From assembly GCA_041861885.1 (NCBI GenBank), contig JBGVUE010000001.1, positions 2,282,001-2,346,000 on the forward strand: a stretch of 64,000 nucleotides of DNA, read 5' to 3'. Source of the stretch: Haloimpatiens sp. FM7315. Its GTDB lineage: Bacteria; Bacillota; Clostridia; Clostridiales; Clostridiaceae. This document shows, piece after piece, positions 8,780 through 19,027 of the stretch (within the stretch, counting starts at the first letter, position 1; each line of letters begins with the position of its first letter). The notes beneath the pieces are model-generated. The model was given only the letters and a program-made list of their open reading frames with translations, did not search any database and was not told the DNA's origin. Made by a program: the position numbers and the translations under genes.

Positions 8780-10238
8780 TTATATTCCATTTTTTCTTTT
8801 TAAGAAACTCTTTATTTCATTTAAAGTCATATACTTAAATAAAATTACAGATATAAAATAAATAGCTATAGATGCAATTATATTTACAATTATACTTATA
8901 TTTAAAAATTTCATAAGCACTATACCCATGGACATAAGTATTGTTGGTAAAATTATCTTTATGAAATTATGTAAGTAACTAGTCTTTGCAACCTTAAATA
9001 CATATTTTTGCATAAAAACAAAGTTAATAACTTCAGATATTAATGTGGTGAAAGCTGCTGCAATTATGCCATATACAGGAATTAAAATAAGATTTAAAAT
9101 CAAATTAACCATTGATGAAATTAACACTGTTTTTAAATATTGCTTTTCCATATTCCAAGCATTTAAGGCATATCCATAAGTCTCTCTTAAAAATAAAAGT
9201 AATACATATAACATTAGTATTATCAAAGGTATGTATGCATTTACATATTCTTTTCCAAATAAAAGCAAAATAATATCCTTAGAAAGTATTATCCCACCCA
9301 TAGCTATTGGAAATGCAATCATAACTACAAGCTTACTTATATATTTCAAAAGATTATTTAAGCACTCTTTATCTTTAAAGTTTTTATACTCAATCATAAC
9401 CGGAAACAAAGGCACAAATATAGTTGCAATAACATTTGTTAAAAAGAAAACTATTTTGTAAGCAGAGGAATATAAACCAAGCTCTCCATCAGTTCTCATA
9501 TATCCAATAATTATAGAATCTACATTACAATTAATCATTGACAATAACCCAGATATAAAAAAGGGCAAAGCCGCCTTTAGATACATTTTACCAATTCCGT
9601 AATCAAATCCAACTGAATACCTTATACTTTTTTTACTCTTAAAACATACTGATGATAAATAGAAGAAAAACACATAGCAACAAGTGTAAAAACCGGTATC
9701 AAATATACCTGCCCCTTATTTTTAAAAATAACATAAGTAACACAAAGGGAATTACATTCTTAAGCAAATTATATATAGCATTATGCTCCATCTCTTGAGT
9801 ACCAGAAAATACCCAATCCATATTAAAGGCTAAGGGGAATAAAGTAAACCCATATAATATCATTATATTTTTAAAATCATATCCCTTATAAGAAAAAAAG
9901 CCTATAAAAACTGAAGCTAAAAAACATAGAAAAGCAATAATAAATCTCAAAGAGACTATATCTCCAATTAATTTACATCTATTGCTTTTATCTTTTGCTT
10001 TTGATATTAATTTTGTTCCATAGGTTTGAAATCCAAAAATAGTTATCATATTAAAATACACCAATATAGATTGTGCTAGGCTTATTTTACCAAAATCCGC
10101 CTTTCCAAGTATTCTTGCATAATAAACTACTGTAAGAAAACCTAAAAGTTGAGAGACAATGTTTGCAAAGCCTACTGATAAAAAATTTTTAGCTATTTTA
10201 TTAATTTTAAACACGCTCCTTTTGCTTTGTATGCACAC
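8780..10238 (-). CDS. Polysaccharide flippase, Wzx type (two frameshifts)
   Basis: Two open pieces, 10238-9699 and 9673-8780, belong to one multi-span membrane protein. Adding one base in the T5 run at 9719-9723 and one in the T7 run at 9628-9634 joins them through a sensible membrane segment (LIPVFTLVAMCFSSIY). The result is about 486 residues, typical for the oligosaccharidyl-lipid flippase family. The N-terminus carries VGFANIVSQLLGFLTVVYYAR, the usual first helix of the family. It would flip undecaprenyl-linked repeat units across the membrane. It follows the TagA-type gene with overlap at 10238. The start is uncertain because a better SD (AAAGGAG) lies a few codons inside, near 10218. 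Confidence 0.85.
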
Positions 10239-10957
10239 TAATTATTTTTATTATTCTCTCTCACTACTTTTACAATAAACTTAGGTATTGCCCCAAGCCT
10301 TTTTATTCTTACAGGCTCTTTAGACAATCTATATAGCCATTCAAGCCCCATTTTTATCATCCACTTTGGGGCTCTTTTAAGTTTTCCTGCAAAAATATCA
10401 AAGCTACCACCAACACCCATATATAGCTTACAAGGAAGTACATTCATGTTGTCTATTATAAAATCTTCCTGCCTTGGAGAACCCATAGCTACAAATAATC
10501 CATGAGCTTTGCTATTTTTTATATCATTTACAATATCCTCACAGCTATTTATATCAAAAAATCCATTGTGAAAACCTGCAACCTTAAGCTTTGGATATTT
10601 AATTTTAATGTTTTTTACGCAAAGCTCTAAGGTAGATTCTTCCGCTCCTAATAGATATATGGACTTATTTTCACTTTCAAATTTATGAAGTAAACCATCC
10701 ATAACCTCTATGCCAGCTATTTTTTCCATGCAAGGTTGACCTATTAGTTTAGAAGATATAATAGTTCCTACACCATCAGGAATAATAATAGAATTTTTAG
10801 AAGTAAAATTCTTCAAAAGTTTACTATTATTTAGACTATTACTTAAAACTTCTGGATTTCCTGAAATTATATGAACCTTATTATAACCATCTATATCCTT
10901 AAAAAGCTCCCTTTTAGTCTTATTATATACATCAAATCTTAATATACGTGAACCCAT
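10238..10957 (-). CDS. WecG/TagA/CpsF-family glycosyltransferase (GT26)
   Basis: A 239-residue protein with the GT26 landmarks. IIPDGVGT near residue 77 includes the catalytic Asp, KIAGIEVMD and YLLGAEE follow, and VAMGSPRQEDFI is the conserved C-terminal block. Family members (TagA, WecG, CpsF) add an N-acetylated amino sugar or its uronic acid to a lipid-linked first sugar. This would therefore be an early transfer in building the repeat unit, next to the initiating transferase gene 11 bp upstream. AAGGAGGATTATT precedes the ATG. It appears intact. Confidence 0.88.
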   Translation of the reverse strand: MGSRILRFDVYNKTKRELFKDIDGYNKVHIISGNPEVLSNSLNNSKLLKNFTSKNSIIIPDGVGTIISSKLIGQPCMEKIAGIEVMDGLLHKFESENKSIYLLGAEESTLELCVKNIKIKYPKLKVAGFHNGFFDINSCEDIVNDIKNSKAHGLFVAMGSPRQEDFIIDNMNVLPCKLYMGVGGSFDIFAGKLKRAPKWMIKMGLEWLYRLSKEPVRIKRLGAIPKFIVKVVRENNKNN

Positions 10958-10968
10958 AATAATCCTCC

Positions 10969-11631
10969 TTAAAAGGCTCCATCACCTTTTGTTACAGAAA
11001 ATACTGTTTTAAATAGTAATTTAATATCATAGATAACAGAAAAATTTTGTATATAGGTTAAATCATATTTTATGGTTTTTCCAAGTTCAATTTCTCCTCT
11101 GCCACTAACCTGAGCAAGCCCAGTTATTCCAGGCAATACCAAAAGTCTTTGACGGTACTCTTCTGGATAATACTTAACAACCTCAGGAATTTCAGGTCTT
11201 GGTCCAACCAAACTCATATTTCCAATAAGCACATTAAAAAGCTGTGGAAGCTCATCTAAACTAGTCTTTCTTAAAAATGCACCAACCTTTGTAATTCTAT
11301 TATCGCTTTTACTTTGAAATACAAAATTTTCAAGATTCTTTGGGTCTATTTCAAGATCTCTTTTTTTCTCTGCATTTACTATCATTGTCCTAAATTTATA
11401 TATAACAAAATCTTTTCCATCTTTGCCTACCCTAACTTGTTTAAAAAGAGCAGGACCCTTTGAATCAGTTTTTATTGCTATATATAAAATCAAATAAATA
11501 GGCGAAAGTATGGCAATTCCTATGAAAGATAATAGAAAATCAAGTATTCTCTTTATAATAAATTGAAATTTCTTAGAACTTAATTTTTTTCTATCTATAA
11601 TTATCTTTTCGATATTTTTATTTTTTTCCAT
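10969..11631 (-). CDS. Initiating undecaprenyl-phosphate sugar-1-phosphate transferase
   Basis: A 220-residue bacterial sugar transferase. It has an N-terminal membrane helix or re-entrant hairpin (ILDFLLSFIGIAILSPIYLI), then KFRTM, KTSLDELPQLFNVLIGNMSL, VGPRPE and PGITGLAQVSGR, the complete monotopic phosphoglycosyltransferase signature. It starts lipid-linked repeat-unit assembly by placing a sugar-1-phosphate on undecaprenyl phosphate at the inner face of the membrane. The sugar could be that made by the PglF-type dehydratase at the head of the operon, which is inference. The length is that of the short PglC-like enzymes, lacking the extra N-terminal helices of WbaP. Confidence 0.92.
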   Translation of the reverse strand: MEKNKNIEKIIIDRKKLSSKKFQFIIKRILDFLLSFIGIAILSPIYLILYIAIKTDSKGPALFKQVRVGKDGKDFVIYKFRTMIVNAEKKRDLEIDPKNLENFVFQSKSDNRITKVGAFLRKTSLDELPQLFNVLIGNMSLVGPRPEIPEVVKYYPEEYRQRLLVLPGITGLAQVSGRGEIELGKTIKYDLTYIQNFSVIYDIKLLFKTVFSVTKGDGAF

Positions 11632-11663
11632 TTAGAGTTCATCCCTTCGTTTATTTTTCTTTT

Positions 11664-12892
11664 TTATACTAAATCATTATAACTTATATTGTCACATAGA
11701 GCCACTATAATCCAATAACTCATTGCAATTTCAGGAATAAAAAACATATTGTCTGAAAAATTCATAAATAAAAATGCAATCATAGAAGCCAAAAATCCTG
11801 TGTAAAAACTTTTTATAAATCTGTCCCTAGTTCTATTAATAAGCTTTTTAATTTTAAATATACTGAAAATCAAAAGCCCTAAAAAAGAAATAATTCCTCC
11901 AATTCCTAGCTCACTTTGAATTTTTAAATAAGAATTATGTGATGGCATATTATGATAATCAGGGTATTTTAAGCTAGGATATTTTTTTACATACTCATCA
12001 TATCTAACCGTATAGTTTCCATTTCCAATTCCCCTTAATGGATGTTCTTTTATCATAGCTATAGCAGTCTTCCAAAGCTTTATTCTTGACTCATTTTGAG
12101 TTTTACTAAATAAATCTAAAAGTCTATAACGAACCTCCGGCACCATAAAGGCTGCAACTAAAGCTAAAATAAATCCTAGTATTAGTTTAAAATTATAACT
12201 AATTACTAGTATTAACATTCCCACTCCAAAGGCCACTAATGCATTTCTCGACCCTGTAAGGATTATTGCTAAAAGCACTAATAAAAAGGTTAAAATCCAA
12301 ATTAATCTTTTTCTTTTAATTCCCATTGCCATCATGAAAATCGGGAAAATACCTAGTATTAAAAAGGCTCCTAAAGCATTGGGGTTTTGAAAGCTTGAAT
12401 GTATTCTAACTATGGATCCATGTCCATAGTTTACTATATACTTAGGATTTAATCCTATTTTTGTAAAGAACTGAATTATTCCAAAAACTGATACCAATGT
12501 AATTGAAGTTATGTAGGATAATAACATACGCTTTGAATCCTTATAGTCAAATTCATTTTTTATAATAAAATACAAAATAATATAGGTTGCAAACCTTATA
12601 CTTTCTGTGAAAGCCAACTTTTTATCCATAGCATAACTAGAAGATACAAACATTAAAATCACTAATAAAAACGAAAAAATAGTAAGTGGATCTCTAAAAA
12701 AATCTATAAATCCTTTTTTAAATCTATTTCTACTATCTTTTTTTACAAGTAAGTTTAAAAAATACAGTATAAATATTGAAAACAATAGCAAATCTAAAAG
12801 GCCAACATTATGCTTTAACACTGTAACCTTCTTAGTTGCTATGGGTAATATTAAAACAAAAAGCTTAAAACATAGGTCATTAATTTTCTCAT
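11664..12892 (-). CDS. O-antigen ligase/polymerase-like membrane protein A (one frameshift)
   Basis: The main open piece is 12821-11664. A start at 12892 preceded by AAAAGAGGTG reads MRKLMTYVLSFLF and then goes out of frame. One base added in the A4/T4 run at 12853-12856 joins it as a continuous first membrane helix, giving about 409 residues. It has about ten hydrophobic spans and a large outer loop holding MIKEHPLRGIGNGNY and MPSHNSYLKI, the Wzy_C/WaaL pattern (HPLxGxGxG and HNxYL). Such proteins polymerise repeat units or ligate finished glycan to an acceptor. A second protein of the same family is encoded three genes away in the transcript order, so one may polymerise and the other ligate. 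Confidence 0.85.
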
Positions 12893-13038
12893 TTCTACAC
12901 CTCTTTTTAAAGCATCTAAATTTTTTAAAAACAAAGGTTGTAACTAAAAATAACTACATACAATATTTTGTTTTGTATAATTAAAAATCAATATATTGTT
13001 GTATTTATTTTTTAGTAGCAACCTTAAATTGTATACTC

Positions 13039-14074
13039 TTACCTAGACATTTTTTTATTTTTTTCAATATACTTTTTAGATTTCAATACATAGAAAGTAA
13101 ATAAACCTTCTAAAAATCCAAAACCGTAACTTATATGAAGAATAGGAAATATAAATGGTATATATCTTAATACACTCCTATTTTTTTGCTTAACTTTAAA
13201 GAAGTAGCTATATCACAGCATAAATACGCTATCACTTCAAGCATCCATAAATAAAGTATAGGTTTAAAAACTAGTCCAAGCAATATTCCAAAGATATTTG
13301 TAACTACAAAAGCCATAGGAACTAAATGCCTTACTGAAGCAGTTTTTCCATGCTTTTGCATAACCCGAACCTTCCAAAATCCGTACTGAAAATACTGTTT
13401 CCAAAGTTTTTTCAATGAAGCTCTACTATAGTAGTAAGATTTAACAACTGGAGATAAAAGTATTTTAAATTCTCCCTTTATTACCCTGTAGTTAATCTCA
13501 TCATCTTGATTTCTAACTAACTCCTCATCGAAATATCCTATTTTATCTAAAGTGCTTCTTCTATATGCCCCAAAGGCCACAGTATCAACATACATCTCTT
13601 TTTTGCATATCTAAATAATGCATTTCCAACTCCAAAAGGAGAACTCATAGCTAAAGCTATAGCTTCACCTTTCAAAGACTCATTAATAGTCTCTATAGGT
13701 CCCCCTGCACAGCCAATATTTTCATCTTTATTTAATAGTTCCACATTGTTTTTTATAAAGTCCTTATTTGCATATGCATGGGCTCCAAAAATTATAATTA
13801 TATCCTTTTTGCTTGTTCTTATCCCTCTATTCATAGCCTTTGGTGCTGTTAAATCAGGGTTATCAACTAGCTTAACATTTCCATATTTTTTTTCATAGTC
13901 TTTTATTATATCCCTTGTTCCATCATCAGACATACCATCGCAAACCAAAACCTCGTACAAATCCTTAGAATAACTTTGATCTACAAAGGAATCTAAACAT
14001 TTTTTTATGTAATTTTTCTCATTTCTACAAGGAATAACTATAGACACAGACTTAACAATTAAATCTTCATTCAT
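13039..14074 (-). CDS. GT2-family glycosyltransferase, ExoA-like (two frameshifts)
   Basis: The pieces at 14086-13547 and 13595-13167 plus a C-terminal extension to 13039 form one gene. One base is needed in the T6 run at 13599-13604 and one in the T7 run at 13181-13187. The result is about 345 residues. The GT-A fold shows VSIVIPCRNE, VCDGMSDDGT, then DNPDLTAPKAMNRGI and a later RNQDDEINYR. C-terminal hydrophobic segments follow, as in ExoA and related membrane-associated transferases, and the extension restores YIPFIFPILHISYGFGF, the usual last membrane segment. The ATG at 14074 is preferred because SD AAGGTGG lies at 14083-14089; the earlier GTG overlaps that SD. Confidence 0.87.
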
Positions 14075-14150
14075 TATGTTAACCACCTTAATAAATAAGT
14101 TTATATTTTATTATATTACTACACTTTAAAATATCATTTTAAAGTAACTT

Positions 14151-15591
14151 CTATTTTTCAATCTCAATTGATTTTAAGTCATAAGTTTTTTGCCTTACTT
14201 CAATTAATGCAAAAATCATGAATATTATTAATGTACCCGTTATAACACCCTTATGATTAAACTCGTTACCAGTTAAAGTTGAAAAAATAACATAGATCAA
14301 TGTACTTATAAAAAGTCCTCTATTCTCACCATAATTTTTCAAACATAACCTTAATCTATTAATTATTAAAGCAATAAATATAACAAGGGCTACTAATCCA
14401 AATTCAACTCCAATTTGTAATAGTAAGTTATGTGCATGCTCTAACATATAGTGAGCTGCAGTAGCCTTAAATCTCAAACTTTCAGGCATAGCTAAATATC
14501 CCCTACCTGCAAATTCCTTATAAAATTCTTTAAAACTACTCATACCTATACCAAAAGGAAATTTCTTTAAAATCTGTATGTCTGTAAAAATAGATTGTAT
14601 TCTAGCAACAGAGGATTCATTTGTAAAAAACGTAGTGTTTTGATTTCCCCTTGATATTATAAAAGAAAGTGCTGGTTTTGAAAGTAATAACCCTATTGAA
14701 GTTAAAACTATTAAAATTTTTGAATACTTTTTGCTAATTAAAATAAGAAATACAGATAAAATAAAGCAAATCCATGCCCCTCTTGTGAAAGTTATTGCAA
14801 GTCCTATTAGTTGTAACATAAAGGAGCCATAGAAAAATACCTTTCCCTTCTTACTACTTTTCTTATAAAGAATTATTTCCATAAGTAAAGGAAGAATTGT
14901 TATGAGTATTCCAGCAAATATATTTACATTATGGTATCCAAAAGTTAAAAGAGCTCTGTTCTTTTTTATATTAGAAAGAGAAACTCCATCTTTAAGTATC
15001 TGCATTAAACCGTAAAGGCAACTGAAATCCAAATTTAAAATCAAGGAATATATTATTATATCTATGTCCTTTGTTTTAATAATACTTATTACCGAAATCA
15101 TAAACATAATTGGAACCACAACACCTAAGTAGGTATCACTTAAACTATTAAACAAATCTTTAGAATATATATCCGCATTATACACAAAGACCATGAAAAA
15201 TAAAATCATAATGTAAAAGCTAAAGCTTAGGCTAGATGAGTTCTTAACACTATATTTTAAATTTCTAAATATATCTTTTATCTTTACTAAAAATAAAAAT
15301 GTTACATATATAGATTCATAAGTAATTTTTAGGAATACCAAATCTATAGAACAAATTTTTCTTGCCGTTACCAAAATTGGAAGCGATAAAATGAATAAGA
15401 ATATAGATTTTTTACTATCTTTAAAAATCAAATAAACCTGATTAACTAATAAAAAAGTAGCTAAAAAAACATTCCGGAATCTTTTATTCCCATTTTTTTC
15501 ACATTTAATACTGCCAAAGCAGCTGAAAAAAGCAAACTAAAAAAATCACTTTCTTGTTATCATGAAAAATTCTATCTAAATACACCTTCAT
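14151..15591 (-). CDS. O-antigen ligase/polymerase-like membrane protein B (two frameshifts)
   Basis: The main open piece is 15431-14151. Upstream reading from ATG 15591 (MKVYLDRIFHDNKK) joins it after adding one base in the A6 run at 15526-15531 and one in the A7 run at 15463-15469. The product is about 480 residues. It has roughly a dozen hydrophobic spans. FTRGAWI and KKFPFGIGMSSFKEF, then MLEHAHNLLLQIGVEFG, match the Wzy_C pattern of polymerases and ligases. It lies between the solute-binding protein gene and the GT2 gene. It is only distantly similar to the other Wzy-like protein of the locus, so the two are unlikely to be a recent duplication. Confidence 0.83.
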
Positions 15592-15618
15592 ATTTTATTA
15601 TTTTCCCCTCATACAATA

Positions 15619-16977
15619 TTATTTTTTAAATTTTTTCATATCGGTTTTTCTATATTTTTCAGTAAACTCACAATAATTTTTATAATTATCATTAAGGCTT
15701 TTTATTACTTCATCAACTGATTTCTTTCCTGTAATTGCATCTATGCTTAAATTTATGGTATCCTTTGAATCTCTACTTATGAATATAGAAGGATCTTGTT
15801 CTTCTGTTTTGCAGTTTTTAACATTGTTGAATTCTTTATACACATCATCTTTTATGTTTGTATCTTTTACAAGGGGTGAAATAGCCATCTTAGTCTTTAA
15901 TATTCCTTTATTTACCTCTTGTGAATTTAACCAATTATAAACTTTAGTAATAGCTTCCTTTTCTTTAGGACTTTTGTTTGCAACTTCACTATTTATACTT
16001 AAGAAATTAGAATTTGTTAAAAAATAGCTGTCATTTCCTTGATTTTCTTTAACTTTTGGCAAATCGCTTATTCCCAAATCAAAATCCAGTGGAATGATAT
16101 TTGAAAAATAGCCTTTATCTTCATAAGTACTTAAAAACATAGCTACATTTCCCTTATAAAAATCAGTTCTTAATTCATTTCTACTTTTATTATAAAAGTT
16201 AGTATCTAACATTCCCTCTGAATAGAGTTTATTATATGTACTTAGAATGTCCTTAGCATAACTAAATTCATAACTTCCTTTTTTATAATCCCAAAAGGTA
16301 GTATATATATTTCCTGAATTAGCTGAAGGTTCTCCAATAGAAGCTTTAAAATCCTGATAGTCATTTAAAGGAAACTGTAAAGGCAATACATCTTTGCATT
16401 TTTCTTTAATTATTTTACTGTAAGCTAAAACCTCACTCCAGGTTTTAGGTGGGACTTCAGGATTAAGCCCTGCTTTTTTAAATATCTCTTTATTCCATAT
16501 AAATTTAACATTTTGCTCTAAAGACCTTGTACCAAAAGGCTCTCCGTTGTAATAAACTAGATTTTCCTTTCCTACTTTATCTAAGTTTAAATCTAAATCT
16601 TTTAAATTAGCCAATTTATTATCTTTTATTAGTTCAAAATAAGCATAAGTCATAATATCAGGACCTCTATCTGCTGCAATAGCTGTTTTTAGCAGATTAT
16701 CATAGTCTTCTTTATACATACTTAGCATTACATATATATCTTTGTTTTCCTCGTTAAATTTTTGAACTTGATATCCTCTAGTTGAAGACACATTGTCCTT
16801 TCGTATCCATACCCTAACTATAGTTTTGCCCTTAAGATTTGGATCAGTTGAATAATCCTTTTCTTTTCCAATACTGCTTATATAATCACCTATACTTACT
16901 CTATAAAAAATAGATACTATGAGCAAAATTAAAGATACCAATATACATATGGAGAATTTTACTTTTCTCTTTTTCAT
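15619..16977 (-). CDS. Extracellular solute-binding protein, family 1-like, membrane-anchored
   Basis: About 452 residues from the preferred ATG at 16977. That start has AGGAG ten bases upstream, while the longer frame to 16998 starts inside the SD. A hydrophobic helix at residues 8-27 looks like an uncleaved anchor, with no lipobox Cys. The rest resembles sugar ABC-transporter binding proteins: NEENKDIYVMLSMYKEDYD, AADRGPDIMTYAYFEL, AGLNPEVPPKTWSEVLAYSK and YKGNVAMFLSTYED. No permease or ATPase gene is nearby, and it sits inside the polysaccharide operon between GT and Wzy genes. Its role may be glycan binding or sensing rather than uptake. That is inference. Confidence 0.8.
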   Translation of the reverse strand: MKKRKVKFSICILVSLILLIVSIFYRVSIGDYISSIGKEKDYSTDPNLKGKTIVRVWIRKDNVSSTRGYQVQKFNEENKDIYVMLSMYKEDYDNLLKTAIAADRGPDIMTYAYFELIKDNKLANLKDLDLNLDKVGKENLVYYNGEPFGTRSLEQNVKFIWNKEIFKKAGLNPEVPPKTWSEVLAYSKIIKEKCKDVLPLQFPLNDYQDFKASIGEPSANSGNIYTTFWDYKKGSYEFSYAKDILSTYNKLYSEGMLDTNFYNKSRNELRTDFYKGNVAMFLSTYEDKGYFSNIIPLDFDLGISDLPKVKENQGNDSYFLTNSNFLSINSEVANKSPKEKEAITKVYNWLNSQEVNKGILKTKMAISPLVKDTNIKDDVYKEFNNVKNCKTEEQDPSIFISRDSKDTINLSIDAITGKKSVDEVIKSLNDNYKNYCEFTEKYRKTDMKKFKK

Positions 16978-17088
16978 GAAATTACAACTCCTAATCAATA
17001 TTTAATTTAACAAAATCAAAATTTTTATTAAGCCCTTTTATATAAATAGCTTTAATTAAAGAAATTCAACTATTCACATCATACTAGA

Positions 17089-17128
17089 ATAAACTATAAC
17101 ATCATAATTTAATGATATTATAGTTTAT
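17089..17128. repeat. Imperfect palindrome inside the polysaccharide operon
   Basis: A 40-base near-palindrome whose arms begin ATAAACTATAA and match at about 17 of 20 positions. It lies in the 155-bp gap between the GT4 gene and the solute-binding protein gene. In RNA it would fold into a long hairpin. No T-run follows on the minus strand, so attenuation, processing or partial termination are all possible. Confidence 0.5.
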
Positions 17129-17132
17129 CAAA

Positions 17133-18245
17133 TCAATCTAAATTTTTATATGCTTCCAATAGTCTTTTTTCGCAAATAGACCAATTGTACATCTCTTTAA
17201 CCCTTGCAAATCCTCTTTCGCCCATAAGTTTTACTTCATCTTTATTATTAATTATATACCTAATGGCTTCTGCAATTTTATCTATATCTTGAGGCTTTAC
17301 TAGTAAACCACTTTCAGCACCTTTTACTATATTTCTCATCATAGGAAAGTCACTGGCAATAACCGCTGTTTTACTCATCATATACTCAAATATTTTTATA
17401 GGTTCAGAGTTTACATACCTCCAATTACTAGGCTGTAAAAGTACAAATCCCGCAGAAGCCCTTTTTAAATAGTCAAAGACTTCCTTATGAGGTATCTTAC
17501 CTTTGAAAGTTACATCCTTATCTTTAAGCTGGTTTTCTTTAAATCTAATAGCTTTGTTTTTAAACTCATCATTCTCAAAAGGACCAATAAAGATATATTT
17601 GCATTTATCTTCAACTAATTTTATAGCTTCAAGTATCTTTAGAATACCTCTATCTTCCCTAAGGCCTCCTACATATACAAAAACAGGTTCCTGTCCATAT
17701 TCCTTATCTACAGTATTTAAACTTAGCATAGGGTAATTAGGCAAAAGCGCCACATTTTCATTATAGCTTTTAAATTTATTTATCAAAATATCATTTACTG
17801 ATATTATTAAATCCGCTTGCTTTCCTAATTTTTTCTCGTAATCATATATAATCTTAGTAACTAATCCCTTGCCAATCTTAAAATGTTCACTAAAACCTTC
17901 TGGATGATACTCATGAGAATCATAAACCGCCTTAGATCCTATAGCGTTCTTTAGTTTAACCGCCACTTGAAAAGAGTCAGGTTCATGGGCATGATAAACA
18001 TCTGCCTTGATTTTTATGGCAATGTCAAACATATCCTGCATAGGTCTTATCCTATCGTGCCATGACTTTCTTTTCTCAAAGCACTTAACATTTATTCCCT
18101 CTTCTGTTACAAAATCTTTATCTCCAGGAGCAACTAAGTATATTTCATCATATTCTTTCTTTAAAGACAATATCTCTTTATAGTAAATCCTATTGTCATA
18201 TATATCATGTCCTGAAGTAAGCATACATATTTTCATATATTCCAC
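17133..18245 (-). CDS. GT4-family glycosyltransferase
   Basis: A 370-residue GT-B protein starting MEYMKICMLTSGHDIYDNRIYYKE. This is the N-terminal pattern of transferases that begin with a short Rossmann strand and the acceptor loop. The C-terminal domain has VFVYVGGLREDRG, IFIGPFEN, then VNSEPIKIFEYMMSKTAVIASD, where the spaced Glu pair contacts the nucleotide sugar. Substrate is not predictable. It follows the acetyltransferase gene by 10 bp. A palindrome lies immediately downstream, before the solute-binding protein gene. The start could also be the second Met, three residues in. It appears intact. Confidence 0.85.
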   Translation of the reverse strand: MEYMKICMLTSGHDIYDNRIYYKEILSLKKEYDEIYLVAPGDKDFVTEEGINVKCFEKRKSWHDRIRPMQDMFDIAIKIKADVYHAHEPDSFQVAVKLKNAIGSKAVYDSHEYHPEGFSEHFKIGKGLVTKIIYDYEKKLGKQADLIISVNDILINKFKSYNENVALLPNYPMLSLNTVDKEYGQEPVFVYVGGLREDRGILKILEAIKLVEDKCKYIFIGPFENDEFKNKAIRFKENQLKDKDVTFKGKIPHKEVFDYLKRASAGFVLLQPSNWRYVNSEPIKIFEYMMSKTAVIASDFPMMRNIVKGAESGLLVKPQDIDKIAEAIRYIINNKDEVKLMGERGFARVKEMYNWSICEKRLLEAYKNLD

Positions 18246-18255
18246 CTCATTGGAA

Positions 18256-19002
18256 TTATTGATTTTTAAGTAATTGATCTTCTGGTACTTCTCTAAACAC
18301 CTTTGCAGGGCTTCCTGCTACAATTTTAGCCCTCTTAACATCTTTTGTCACAAGACTTCCTGCAGCTGCAAAGCCATCTTCCTCTATAACTTTTCCTGGA
18401 AGAATAACTGCTCCAGCTCCTATTCTTCCACCTTTTTTAACAGTAACTCCTTTGAACTTTCCAAATCTTTCTTTAGATCTCGCTGCATAATTGTCATTAG
18501 AAGTCACAACACAAGGTGCTATAAATACACAGTCTTCAACTTCTGAGTAAGCTGTTAAATACACGTTAGTTTGAATTTTACAATTAGATCCTACTTTACA
18601 AAAGTTTTCAATGGTTGCTCCTTTTCCTATAATAGTTCTCTCCCCTATAGAAACATTTTCCCTAACAACCGCCAAATCAGCAACTAATGTTTTGCTTCCA
18701 ATTTCACATCCAGCATAAACAATTACTGAGGCTCCAATTAAACATCCATCTTTAATATTGCAGTTTGGAAGTTTTTCTTCATCTTTAAATATACTATTTA
18801 CAGATCTCATTGGAAGCTTTCCTATTACTGCATTATCATCTATTCTAACATTGCTACCTATAGAAGATCCAGCATGTATAACTACGTTATTTGCAATTAT
18901 ACAATTATCTCCTATTACAACATTATCCTCTATTACTGTAAACTTTCCTAAAGTCACATTTTTTCCAATACTAGCTGTTTCTGATATATAATTCATGTTC
19001 AT
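18256..19002 (-). CDS. Left-handed beta-helix sugar N-acyltransferase (WbpD-like)
   Basis: A 248-residue protein built from hexapeptide repeats across almost its whole length (for example GKNVTL, GDNCII, GSNVRI, GERTII), ending in AAGSLVTKDVKRAKIVAGSPAKVFR, the usual C-terminal cap of hexapeptide acetyltransferases. Such enzymes acetylate the amino group of a nucleotide-linked amino sugar using acetyl-CoA. It is adjacent to a sugar dehydrogenase of the WbpB/WlbA type, and that pairing is known from biosynthesis of diacetylated glucuronic acids. The aminotransferase that should act between them (WbpE type) is not in this window. The substrate assignment is therefore tentative. Confidence 0.82.
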   Translation of the reverse strand: MNMNYISETASIGKNVTLGKFTVIEDNVVIGDNCIIANNVVIHAGSSIGSNVRIDDNAVIGKLPMRSVNSIFKDEEKLPNCNIKDGCLIGASVIVYAGCEIGSKTLVADLAVVRENVSIGERTIIGKGATIENFCKVGSNCKIQTNVYLTAYSEVEDCVFIAPCVVTSNDNYAARSKERFGKFKGVTVKKGGRIGAGAVILPGKVIEEDGFAAAGSLVTKDVKRAKIVAGSPAKVFREVPEDQLLKNQ

Positions 19003-19027
19003 ATTTTACTCTCCATTTCAAAGGATC

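Noticed and set aside
18274..18546. 90-codon plus-strand frame opposite the hexapeptide acyltransferase
   Set aside because: Antisense frame produced by the repetitive hexapeptide codons; Cys/Ser/Phe-rich without pattern.
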